Source of the DNA: Microbacterium algeriense
GTDB taxonomy: Bacteria > Actinomycetota > Actinomycetes > Actinomycetales > Microbacteriaceae
Assembly: GCF_008868005.1 (NCBI RefSeq)
Contig: NZ_WAAO01000001.1
Span: forward strand, 496,001 to 560,000
DNA length: 64,000 bases
Reading direction: 5' to 3'
Below the pieces are notes generated by a model. It did no database searches. It saw nothing but the letters and a program-made list of their open reading frames with translations, and was not told where the DNA came from. Numbering within the stretch: position 1 is the first letter of the stretch; each line of letters starts with the position of its first letter. The position numbers were made by a program, and so were the translations under genes. Below are positions 8,988 to 16,706 of this stretch, in pieces.

Positions 8988-9067
8988 AGAACGGAACACC
9001 AGAGAACCGATTCCTGCGCGATACTGTTGCTTCACGTCCGGCTCGGCTGGACAGGCAGTGAGGGTGC

Positions 9068-10051
9068 ATGGCAACGATCTACGACGTCGCGGAGCTCGCG
9101 GGCGTCTCTCCCGCTACGGTATCGCGCGTGTTCAACGGCACGAGTGTGTCCGAGGAGAAGGTCGCCGCCGTGCGTGAAGCCGCGGCGAAGCTGAACTTCA
9201 CGCCCAATCGGACCGCTCGAACCCTGCGCCGCCAGAGCTCCGAGGTCATCGCCCTCGTCATCCCGGACATCGAGAATCCGTACTTCACCGAAATGGCCCG
9301 CGGCGTCGAGGACGTCGCCTCCGAAGCCGGCTACTCGGTGGTGCTCTGCAATTCTGACGCGCAGCTCGAGAAGGAGGCGACGTATCTCCGCATAGCGATA
9401 GCCGAGCACATGTCCGGCATCATCATCGCGACCGCAGACGAGCAGTCCAACCTCGACGGCATCCTCGCTACCGGGCGACCTGTCGTGGCCGTCGATCGCA
9501 GCACCACGTACGACATCGACGGCGTCGTGATGGCCAATCGGGCGGCCGGCACGTCGGCGACGCGGGATCTGATCGAGGCGGGCTACCGACGCATCGCCTA
9601 CATCGGAGGTCCGGAGCACATCGACACCGCGGCAGAGCGTGCCGCCGGCTGGCGTGCAGCGCTGGCATCCGCATACCCCGACCTCGATCTCGACGAACTG
9701 GCGCGTTTCGCCACCTTCCGCGTGGACGGAGGCCGCGCCGCCATGGAAGATCTCCTCGCCCTCCCCGACCCGCCGGATGCGGTGGTCGCGGGCAACAACC
9801 TCATCGGTGTGGGCGCCATCCAGGTGCTGACCGAGCACGGACTCACCCCTCCCGAGGTCGGTGTCGCCGTCATCGGTTCGCTGCCGTTCACCACTCTGTC
9901 GCCGAGTGCCGTCACTGTGGTCCGTCTGCCCGCGCGCCACATGGGCGTGACGGCGGCGCGGATGCTGCTCGAGCGCATCAAGGGCGATCGCCAGCCTGCA
10001 CGCACCGTTGTGCTCCGCAACGAGGTGCAACCCGCGACTCCGCGAAGCTGA
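9068..10051 (+). CDS. LacI family transcriptional repressor of the D-arabinan locus
   Basis: The protein has 327 residues. The N-terminal helix-turn-helix reads TIYDVAELAGVSPATVSRVFNG, the standard LacI head, followed by the hinge region NRTARTLRRQSSEVIALVIP. The periplasmic-binding-protein-like ligand domain follows, with PDIENPYF, a YIGGPEH segment and DAVVAGNNLIGVGAI. It lies in the middle of the genes carrying GAAATCGATTTC, so it is the natural candidate for binding that operator. The effector is probably D-arabinose, D-ribulose or a short D-arabino-oligosaccharide (inference). It is divergent from the GH172 gene, with one operator between them. Confidence 0.9.
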   Translation: MATIYDVAELAGVSPATVSRVFNGTSVSEEKVAAVREAAAKLNFTPNRTARTLRRQSSEVIALVIPDIENPYFTEMARGVEDVASEAGYSVVLCNSDAQLEKEATYLRIAIAEHMSGIIIATADEQSNLDGILATGRPVVAVDRSTTYDIDGVVMANRAAGTSATRDLIEAGYRRIAYIGGPEHIDTAAERAAGWRAALASAYPDLDLDELARFATFRVDGGRAAMEDLLALPDPPDAVVAGNNLIGVGAIQVLTEHGLTPPEVGVAVIGSLPFTTLSPSAVTVVRLPARHMGVTAARMLLERIKGDRQPARTVVLRNEVQPATPRS

Positions 10052-10057
10052 GCGACC

Positions 10058-10432
10058 TCAGCGAGATCCCCAGAAGCGCGTCGCCAGATTGGCGACCTCC
10101 TTGTCGAGGTCTTCGAGGCGGCGATCGATCGTGCCGAGTCGCGCGTCGAGTTTCGCGTCCATGCCCGCCATCTTCGCGTCCATCGCGTCGAACTTCGCCT
10201 CGAACTTCGCGTCCATGCTCTCGAACCGCGCGTCCATGCTCTCGAACTTCGCGTCCATGCTCTCGAACTTCGCCTCGAACTTCTCGTGCAGACCCTCGAA
10301 CCGTGCGGACAGTTCGCCACGGAGAGAGGTGATCATTCGGTCGTTCTGACGGATGAGCAACGTGAGCGAACCCAGCATGAAGGCGGTGAAGACACCGATC
10401 AGCGTCCAGATCTGCGGTTCGTTCATCTGCAT
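10058..10432 (-). CDS. Small membrane-anchored coiled-coil protein with heptad repeats
   Basis: The protein has 124 residues (ATG 10432; ATG 10426 is also possible). One membrane helix near the N-terminus (IWTLIGVFTAFMLGSLTLLI) is followed by a highly regular coiled coil made of 7-residue units of the type FESMDAK, repeated about seven times, and it ends VANLATRFWGSR. It is a paralogue of the protein at 16331-16675: both begin with a (M)NxPQ(I/V)WTLIGVF segment and end with NLATRFW. The function is unknown. It is convergent with the lacI gene and shares an upstream GGAATACCG sequence with its paralogue. It has no obvious link to sugar use. Confidence 0.75.
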   Translation of the reverse strand: MQMNEPQIWTLIGVFTAFMLGSLTLLIRQNDRMITSLRGELSARFEGLHEKFEAKFESMDAKFESMDARFESMDAKFEAKFDAMDAKMAGMDAKLDARLGTIDRRLEDLDKEVANLATRFWGSR

Positions 10433-10552
10433 GACTCCATCCTGCGAGCGAAAGCCCAGATTGTCACGGTATTCCGGTCCCTGAGCGGTGGGGTCCCGCG
10501 AGCGGTGGAGACCGAGTATCGGGGGCGAAATGTGGAGGAAGGGTCGGCCTGC

Positions 10553-10582
10553 TTGCGACGTGAAATCGATTTCGCGTACAGT
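10553..10582 (+). promoter_or_regulatory. Promoter of the kinase-GH116-isomerase operon with embedded LacI operator
   Basis: A -35-like TTGCGA (10553-10558) and a -10-like TACAGT (10577-10582) are 18 bp apart and enclose the perfect palindrome GAAATCGATTTC (10562-10573). The arrangement closely copies that at 2713-2741, which makes joint repression of import and catabolism by one LacI protein likely. Confidence 0.78.
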
Positions 10583-10627
10583 TGCCACAGGTTTCAGATT
10601 CTGTGCTCGGGTTTCAAGGAGGACTCC

Positions 10628-12121
10628 ATGCGCTGCACCCTCGGGGTCGACGTCGGCACATCCAGCACCAAGGGTGTGCTGGTGACGGCCGACGGCACCA
10701 TCATCGCCACGGCGACCCGAGCGCACGAGGTCAGCCGCCCGCGCACGGGGTGGGTGGAGATGGACGGCGACCTGTGGTGGGACGAGTTCGTGGCCATCGC
10801 GGCCGAACTGCTCCACGCCGTACCGGAGGCCGAGGTCGCGGGCGTCGGCGTCAGCGGCATGGGGCCGTGCATCCTCCTCGCCGACGAGGAGGATCGACCG
10901 GTGCGCCCGGCCATCCTCTACGGCGTCGATACCCGTTCGACCGCGCAGATCGATCGCCTGACAGCTGAGCTCGGCGCCGACGAGATCACTCGCATCGGCG
11001 GCTCGGCCCTCACCTCGCAGGCGGGCGGGCCCAAGATCGTCTGGATCGCCGACGAAGAGCCCGACGTGTCGGCGCGAGCGTTGCGGCTGTTCATGCCGGC
11101 TTCCTGGCTCACCAGGAAGCTCACCGGCGCCTACGTCCTCGATCACCAGTCCGCGAGCCAGGTCTCTCCGCTCTACGACATCGAGGGCGGGGTCTGGCAC
11201 GATCCGTGGTGGCAGCGATATGCGGGCGGCATCGAGCAGCCCCGGTTGCAGTGGGCGGGAGAGGTCGCGGGCGAGGTCACCGCAGCGGCGGCATCGGCCA
11301 CCGGCATCCCCGCGGGGACGCGCGTCATCACCGGAACGATCGACGCCTGGACCGAGGCAGTGAGTGTCGGGGCCCACGAGATCGGCGATCTGATGCTCAT
11401 GTACGGGACGACGATGTTCCTCGTCGCGACCGGCGAGACCACGCTGCGGACCCCCTCGATGTGGACCACCGCCGGGGCCTTCGAGGGAACCCGCAACCTC
11501 GCCGGCGGGCTTTCGACCTCCGGAGCGCTGACCGGGTGGCTTCGGGGCCTGAGCGGGGCCGATTATCCCGCCTTGCTCGCCGAGGCGGAGGATTCGGGGC
11601 CCGGCGCGCGAGGCCTCCTGATGCTCCCGTACCTCGCTGGGGAGCGCACGCCGATCCAGGACCCCGATGCTCGAGGGGTGATCGCGGGTCTCACGCTCCA
11701 GCACAACCGCGGCGACCTCTACCGAGCCGCCCTCGAAGCGACGGCCCTGGGAGTGCGGCACAACGTCGACACCATGCGGGCGGCGGGTGCCGACATCCGT
11801 CGGATTGTCGCGGTCGGCGGAGGTACACAGGGACAGCTGTGGTTGCAGATCGTCTCCGATGCGACCGGTCTGGTGCAGGAGGTGCCCGAGACGACGATCG
11901 GTGCGAGCTACGGCGCGGCCTTCCTCGCAGCGACCGCGACCGCCGCCCCCGATTCGGTTCCGAGCATCACCGACTGGAATCCGATCGCGCACACGATCCG
12001 TCCGGACGAGACGCTGGGCCCTCTCTACGACACCCTCTTCGACCGCTATGTCCGCCTGTACGAGGCATCGAAAGAGGTCGTGCACGAACTGGCCGCTGCG
12101 CAGCGCGGGGGCTCCGCGTGA
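10628..12121 (+). CDS. FGGY-family carbohydrate kinase, predicted D-ribulokinase
   Basis: The protein has 497 residues. ATG 10628 is preceded by AAGGAGGA at 10616-10623. The N-terminal FGGY domain opens with LGVDVGTSSTKGVLV, the ATP phosphate loop of the actin/hexokinase fold. The C-terminal domain has GTIDAWTEAVSVGA and IVAVGGGTQGQLWLQIVSD, the adenosine-binding region. FGGY kinases phosphorylate pentuloses, glycerol and similar polyols. Here it shares an operon, by 4-bp overlaps, with a GH116 enzyme and an isomerase of the fucose/D-arabinose type, so D-ribulose to D-ribulose-5-phosphate is the most coherent reaction. Xylulokinase-like activity cannot be excluded from sequence alone. The family is certain and the substrate inferred. 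Confidence 0.85.
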   Translation: MRCTLGVDVGTSSTKGVLVTADGTIIATATRAHEVSRPRTGWVEMDGDLWWDEFVAIAAELLHAVPEAEVAGVGVSGMGPCILLADEEDRPVRPAILYGVDTRSTAQIDRLTAELGADEITRIGGSALTSQAGGPKIVWIADEEPDVSARALRLFMPASWLTRKLTGAYVLDHQSASQVSPLYDIEGGVWHDPWWQRYAGGIEQPRLQWAGEVAGEVTAAAASATGIPAGTRVITGTIDAWTEAVSVGAHEIGDLMLMYGTTMFLVATGETTLRTPSMWTTAGAFEGTRNLAGGLSTSGALTGWLRGLSGADYPALLAEAEDSGPGARGLLMLPYLAGERTPIQDPDARGVIAGLTLQHNRGDLYRAALEATALGVRHNVDTMRAAGADIRRIVAVGGGTQGQLWLQIVSDATGLVQEVPETTIGASYGAAFLAATATAAPDSVPSITDWNPIAHTIRPDETLGPLYDTLFDRYVRLYEASKEVVHELAAAQRGGSA

Positions 12122-14685
12122 CCCCCCGTCGGCGAGCGCCTGGCATCCCGCACACCTCCCAGGCCACGGCGTTCCCCTTGGGTGGCATCGGCACCGGCAA
12201 CGTGTCGATCGGCGCTCGAGGCGAACTGCGCGACTGGGAGTTCGAGAACCTGCCGGACAAGGGGCGCCGCAACCCGCACTCGTTCTTCGCGATCCATGCC
12301 GCGCCCGAAGGAGGCACCGCGGTCACGCGGGTGCTCGAGGCACGGCTCACCGGTCGACACGACGCCGACGCCGGCTACGCGTTCGACCAGCTCGCCGGGC
12401 TCCCGCGCCTCGACGCCGCGTCACTGCACGGAGAGTACCCCGTCGTCGACGTCGACTTCACGGACCGGGTCCTTCCCGTGGAGGTGTCGCTGCACGCCTT
12501 CACGCCGCTGGTACCGCTCGATGCCGACGCCTCAGGCATCCCGGCCGCCGTGCTGCGCTACCGCGTGACCAATCCCGCCTCAGCACCGGTGAGGGTGACG
12601 ATCGTCGGCAGCGTTTCGCACACCGCGGGCCGGGGGACGCCGGGGCCGGACGCCCCGTGGGGGATGCGCGCGACGCAGACCGTGCGCTGGCGCGACGACG
12701 GCGACGTGCGCGGACTCGATTTCGGCATCGATCTGCCCGAGGGTGATCCCGGCTACGGCACACTCAGTCTCACCACGACGGATGCCGAGACCACGGCCAA
12801 GCCGCAGTGGGTCACCAGCTACTGGCCCGACGGTGCGCGGCTGTTCTGGAATGACCTCATCGACGATGGACTCCTGTCGGCCGAGGAGCGCCTCACGCTC
12901 GAGGACCGCCCGCGCGGGCTGTTCGCGGAACTCGACGCCGATCCGGAAGCAGCACCTCTCAGCGAGGACGAGATGCTCGCCAAGCTGCCGCGATTGCGCA
13001 CCGGCTCACTCGGCATCGTGCACGCGCTCGCCCCGGGCGAGAGCCGCGATTTCGAGTTCGTGCTGTCCTGGAGCTTTCCGAACCGGCGACGCGGTTGGGC
13101 AGGGCACATCGTCCTTGCGGACCCGCACATCGACGAGACCGTGCAGAACCACTACGCGACCCTCTGGGCGGACGCATGGGCCGCGGGCCGCCATCTCCAT
13201 GCCAATCTCCCGCAGCTCGAAGAGGCGACCGAAGCCTTCGTCAAGGCGCTGTACGGTAGCAGCCTCGATCCTGTGCTGACCGATGCCATCGGAGCCAACA
13301 TCGCCGCTGCGCGTTCCACCACCGGTTTCGTCCTGGCCTCCCCGCAGTCCGAACTCGGCCGAGGACCGGTGTTCGCCGCCTGGGAGGGGTCCTTCGATCA
13401 CGCCGGCTCCTGCGAGGGAACCTGCACCCACGTGTGGTCATACGCGCAGACACTCGCCTGGCTGTTCCCCTCACTCGAACGCAGCGCCCGCCGGGTGGAG
13501 TATCTGCTCGAGACCGACGAGACGGGGGTGCAGAAGTTCCGCGGCAATCGGGTCTTCGGCGGACCCTCCTGGTTCATGGGGCCCGCTGTCGACGGACAGC
13601 TCGGCACACTGCTGCGCCTGCACAGGGAGTGGCGCTTCAGCGGAGACGACGCTTTCCTGCGTGAGCTGTGGCCGGCCGCGTCCCGCACGCTGGACTACGC
13701 GATCCGCGAGTGGGATCGCGACGGCGACGGGCTGTTGGACGGCGAGATGCACAACACCTACGACATCGAGTTCCACGGCTCGGAACCGCTTGCCAACGGG
13801 GTCTACCTCGCGGCGCTGCGGGCAGGGGCGCGGATGGCTGTGCACCTGGGCGAGCACGAGCGCGGCGAGGCGTGGTCCGCGAGAGCCGATCACGTGGCCG
13901 CGGCGATGGATGAGACGCTGTGGAACGGGGAGTACTACCGGCAGGTGATCGACGACCCGGACGCCCATCGATACCAGTACGGCGACGGTGTGCTGTCAGA
14001 CCAGCTGCTCGGACAGTTCCACGCGTTCGTGAACGGGCTCGGACACATCCTCCCCGCCGATCGCGTCGACTCCGCGCTCGCCGCGATCGTGGCGCACAAC
14101 CACCGAGACGATCTGTCCGACCACGAGAGCACGCAGCGGGTCTACGCGCTGAACGACGAGGGCGGACTGCTGCTCGCCTCGTGGCCGCGCGGCGGGCGGC
14201 CGGCCATCCCGTTCGTGTACTCGGATGAGGTGTGGACCGGCGTCGAGCATCAGGTCGCCGCGTCGCTTCTGTTCGCCGGGCGCGTCGATGACGCCCTTCG
14301 CGTCGAGCGCTCGCTGCGCCGCCGTTACGACGGAACCCACCGCAGCCCGTGGAACGAGATCGAGTGCGGCAACCACTACGCGCGGTCGCTGGCCTCCTGG
14401 GCGCTGCTGCTCGGCGCCGGCGGCGTGCAGTGGGATGCGCCGAGCGGAGTGCTGTCCTTCGCGCCGGCGACCGATGGTCCCTTCCGCAGCCTGTTCACCA
14501 CCGGCACGGGGTGGGGGCGCGTCGAGATCGACGAGCGCACCCTGACCATCCACCTCGACGGTGGCGCACTCGACCTCGTCGAACTGCACCTGCGCGGCGA
14601 GACCGTCGGCCGCGACATCCGACTCCGAGCGGGCGAGTCGCACCGCTCCCCGCTCACTTCGACCCCAACCCCGGAGGCACCATGA
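12118..14685 (+). CDS. GH116 family glycoside hydrolase (DUF608-type), predicted exo-beta-D-arabinofuranosidase
   Basis: The protein has 855 residues. The GTG at 12118 overlaps the kinase stop by 4 bp. The N-terminal beta-sandwich domain opens with FPLGGIGTGNVSIGARGEL. The C-terminal (alpha/alpha)6 barrel contains WSYAQTLAWLFPSLERSAR, a segment with HNTYDIEF (catalytic Glu region) and VWTGVEHQVAASLLF (the conserved region that includes a catalytic Asp in relatives). Relatives include human GBA2 and bacterial beta-glucosidases. A GH116 member from a D-arabinan-degrading Microbacterium has, as I recall, exo-beta-D-arabinofuranosidase activity. With GH183 and GH172 nearby, that activity is the best guess here. 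No signal peptide is present, so it is cytoplasmic. Beta-glucosidase or beta-xylosidase activity is the alternative. Confidence 0.82.
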   Translation: MTPRRRAPGIPHTSQATAFPLGGIGTGNVSIGARGELRDWEFENLPDKGRRNPHSFFAIHAAPEGGTAVTRVLEARLTGRHDADAGYAFDQLAGLPRLDAASLHGEYPVVDVDFTDRVLPVEVSLHAFTPLVPLDADASGIPAAVLRYRVTNPASAPVRVTIVGSVSHTAGRGTPGPDAPWGMRATQTVRWRDDGDVRGLDFGIDLPEGDPGYGTLSLTTTDAETTAKPQWVTSYWPDGARLFWNDLIDDGLLSAEERLTLEDRPRGLFAELDADPEAAPLSEDEMLAKLPRLRTGSLGIVHALAPGESRDFEFVLSWSFPNRRRGWAGHIVLADPHIDETVQNHYATLWADAWAAGRHLHANLPQLEEATEAFVKALYGSSLDPVLTDAIGANIAAARSTTGFVLASPQSELGRGPVFAAWEGSFDHAGSCEGTCTHVWSYAQTLAWLFPSLERSARRVEYLLETDETGVQKFRGNRVFGGPSWFMGPAVDGQLGTLLRLHREWRFSGDDAFLRELWPAASRTLDYAIREWDRDGDGLLDGEMHNTYDIEFHGSEPLANGVYLAALRAGARMAVHLGEHERGEAWSARADHVAAAMDETLWNGEYYRQVIDDPDAHRYQYGDGVLSDQLLGQFHAFVNGLGHILPADRVDSALAAIVAHNHRDDLSDHESTQRVYALNDEGGLLLASWPRGGRPAIPFVYSDEVWTGVEHQVAASLLFAGRVDDALRVERSLRRRYDGTHRSPWNEIECGNHYARSLASWALLLGAGGVQWDAPSGVLSFAPATDGPFRSLFTTGTGWGRVEIDERTLTIHLDGGALDLVELHLRGETVGRDIRLRAGESHRSPLTSTPTPEAP

Positions 14686-16316
14686 ACACGTACACCCTGC
14701 CGACCCCGGCATCCCGCCCCACCGCCGCGCCGAAGACGGCGTATCTGATCACGTCCGGCGACCTGCGCGAGTCGGCGAACGTGGCGGGGTGGCCGACCCA
14801 GGTCGAGCTGGAGACCGGCGTCAGCGGAGTGCTGAACGCCCTCGGCTGGGAGGTCATCCGTCCCTTCGGCGTCGACCCCGAGACCGGGCACGGCTTCATC
14901 TCGAGCCAGCGCATGGGCCTCGAGGTCTTCCGAAACATCCCGGTCGATGCGCCGCTGGTGGTCGCCATCGCGAACTGGCAGTACTCGCACCACGTGCTCG
15001 CGGGCCTGCGCACGCACGAGGGGCCGATCCTCACGGTCGCGAACTTCGCGGGCGACTGGCCCGGACTCGTGGGCCTGCTCGGCCTCAACGCCGGTCTGAC
15101 GAAGATGGACAAGCCGTACGCGACGATCTGGTCGGTCGACTTCACCGACGACTGGTTCCGCGACGGCATCCGCGAGTGGACCGAGACCGGCTCCATCACC
15201 CACGACGCCTCGCATGTGCGTCCGCTCCCCGCGCTGCCGGACAGCCCGGAGAAGCGGCTCGGGGAGGCGCTCGCCGCGGAGCTGAAGGCGGAGAAGGCCA
15301 TCATCGGCGTCTTCGACGAAGGCTGCATGGGCATGTACAACGCCATCTTCGACGACGAGCTCCTGAACCAGACCGGCATCTACAAGGAGCGCCTGTCGCA
15401 GTCGGCCCTCTACGCCGAGATGCTGAACGTGACCGAGGAGGAGGCCGACGCCGCGTACGACTGGCTCGTCGAGCGGGGGATGACATTCCGGTACGGGGAG
15501 GACGCGGCGACGGAGCTCACCCGCGAGCAGGTGCAGTGGCAGCTGAAGATGTACATCGCCGCGCTCCGCATCGCCGACGACTTCGGCCTCGACGCGGTCG
15601 GCATCCAGTACCAGCAGGGGCTGAAGGACCTGGTGCCCGCGTCGGATCTGGCCGAGGGCATCCTCAATTCCACCGAGCGCCCGCCGGTCACCTCGCGCGA
15701 CGGCTCCCGCGTGCTGCACGAGGGGCGGGCCTTCCCGCACTTCAACGAGGCCGACGAGGGTGTCGCCGTGGACGCGCTGGTCACCGACCGGGTGTGGCGT
15801 GCGATGGGCCTCGTGCCCGACAACACGCTGCACGACGTGCGCTGGGGTGAGGACCACGACGGGCAGTTCGTCTGGGTGTACGAGATCTCCGGCTCGGTGC
15901 CGGCCTCGCACCTCGGCGGCTGGCAGAACGCGGAGGGCTGGCGGCAGGGTCATGTGTTCTTCCCCGCGGGCGGCGCCACGATCAACGGTGTGTCCAAGCC
16001 CGGAGAGGTCGTGCTCTCGCGCGTGTTCATCGCCGAGGGCGTCCTGCAGGCCGATATCTTCCGGGCGTCGGTGGTGGAACTGCCCGCGGAGGAGACGCAG
16101 CGCCGCAAGGATGCCACGAACCCGGAATGGCCGATCGCGCACGTGGTGCTGCACGGCATCTCTCGCGATCAGTTCATGGCGCGGCACAAGGCGAACCACG
16201 CGCAGCTCGTCTACGCGCCCGACGCCGAGACCGCGGACAAGGCCCTGATCGCGAAGGCCGCGATGTTCGACGGCATGGGGATCAAGGTCAACCTCGTGGG
16301 CGACGTCGCGATCTGA
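14682..16316 (+). CDS. L-fucose/D-arabinose isomerase family protein
   Basis: The protein has 544 residues. The ATG overlaps the stop of the GH116 gene (ATGA). It resembles the L-fucose isomerase fold: an N-terminal nucleotide-like domain with IANWQYSHHVLAGL and TVANFAGDWPGLVGLLGLN, a central segment with FDEGCMGMYNAIFDD that holds a candidate metal-ligand Glu, and a C-terminal HGISRDQFMARHKANHAQLVY segment with conserved His residues as in FucI-type enzymes. L-fucose isomerases also convert D-arabinose to D-ribulose, since the two sugars share stereochemistry at C2-C4. In this operon D-arabinose is the expected substrate, and its product feeds the FGGY kinase. It is slightly shorter than the roughly 590 residues of E. 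coli FucI. The family is fairly sure and the substrate inferred. Confidence 0.75.
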   Translation: MNTYTLPTPASRPTAAPKTAYLITSGDLRESANVAGWPTQVELETGVSGVLNALGWEVIRPFGVDPETGHGFISSQRMGLEVFRNIPVDAPLVVAIANWQYSHHVLAGLRTHEGPILTVANFAGDWPGLVGLLGLNAGLTKMDKPYATIWSVDFTDDWFRDGIREWTETGSITHDASHVRPLPALPDSPEKRLGEALAAELKAEKAIIGVFDEGCMGMYNAIFDDELLNQTGIYKERLSQSALYAEMLNVTEEEADAAYDWLVERGMTFRYGEDAATELTREQVQWQLKMYIAALRIADDFGLDAVGIQYQQGLKDLVPASDLAEGILNSTERPPVTSRDGSRVLHEGRAFPHFNEADEGVAVDALVTDRVWRAMGLVPDNTLHDVRWGEDHDGQFVWVYEISGSVPASHLGGWQNAEGWRQGHVFFPAGGATINGVSKPGEVVLSRVFIAEGVLQADIFRASVVELPAEETQRRKDATNPEWPIAHVVLHGISRDQFMARHKANHAQLVYAPDAETADKALIAKAAMFDGMGIKVNLVGDVAI

Positions 16317-16330
16317 TCGGTCGCAGAACG

Positions 16331-16675
16331 TTACTGCGAGCGCCAGAACCGTGTCGCGAGGTTGGTGAGCTCCTTGTCGAGGTCTTCGACCTTCGCCTCG
16401 ATCCTTCCGAGACGCGCATCCACGCCGTCGATGCGGGCGGAGAGGGTGCCGTCGAGACCATCCATCCGCGCGGACAGGCTGCCGTCGATGCGGTCCATCC
16501 GCGCGGACAGGGTGCCGTCGATGAGGTCCATGCGCGCCGACAGGGTGCCGTCGATGCGGTCGACCTCGGTGCGGATGATGCGGCTGAGCTGTGTGGTCAT
16601 CAAGGTCATGCCGCCGAGCATCACGGCGGCGAACACTCCGATCAGCGTCCATACCTGTGGGTCGTTCAAGCGCAT
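16331..16675 (-). CDS. Small membrane-anchored coiled-coil protein with 11-residue repeats
   Basis: The protein has 114 residues. It has an N-terminal membrane segment (VWTLIGVFAAVMLGGMTLM), then four to five 11-residue units of the type IDGTLSARMDR, and an end (LDKELTNLATRFW) shared with the protein at 10058-10432. The 11-residue (hendecad) spacing favours a nearly straight coiled coil, unlike the heptads of the paralogue. At DNA level the units are near-identical 33-bp repeats and so prone to copy-number change. It is convergent with the isomerase gene, with only 14 bp between stops. The function is unknown. Confidence 0.75.
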   Translation of the reverse strand: MRLNDPQVWTLIGVFAAVMLGGMTLMTTQLSRIIRTEVDRIDGTLSARMDLIDGTLSARMDRIDGSLSARMDGLDGTLSARIDGVDARLGRIEAKVEDLDKELTNLATRFWRSQ

Positions 16676-16706
16676 GCCTCCAGTGTGAGTCCGGAAGCCA
16701 AGGTTG

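Noticed and set aside
11206..12117. N-terminal extension of the GH116 protein (long upstream open frame)
   Set aside because: This region is an out-of-frame shadow of the FGGY kinase. The conserved GH116 start and a 4-bp overlap support GTG 12118.
14376..16652. Long minus-strand open frame opposite the isomerase gene
   Set aside because: Arg/His/Gly-rich antisense translation with no protein-like features. The plus strand encodes the operonic isomerase with ATGA coupling.
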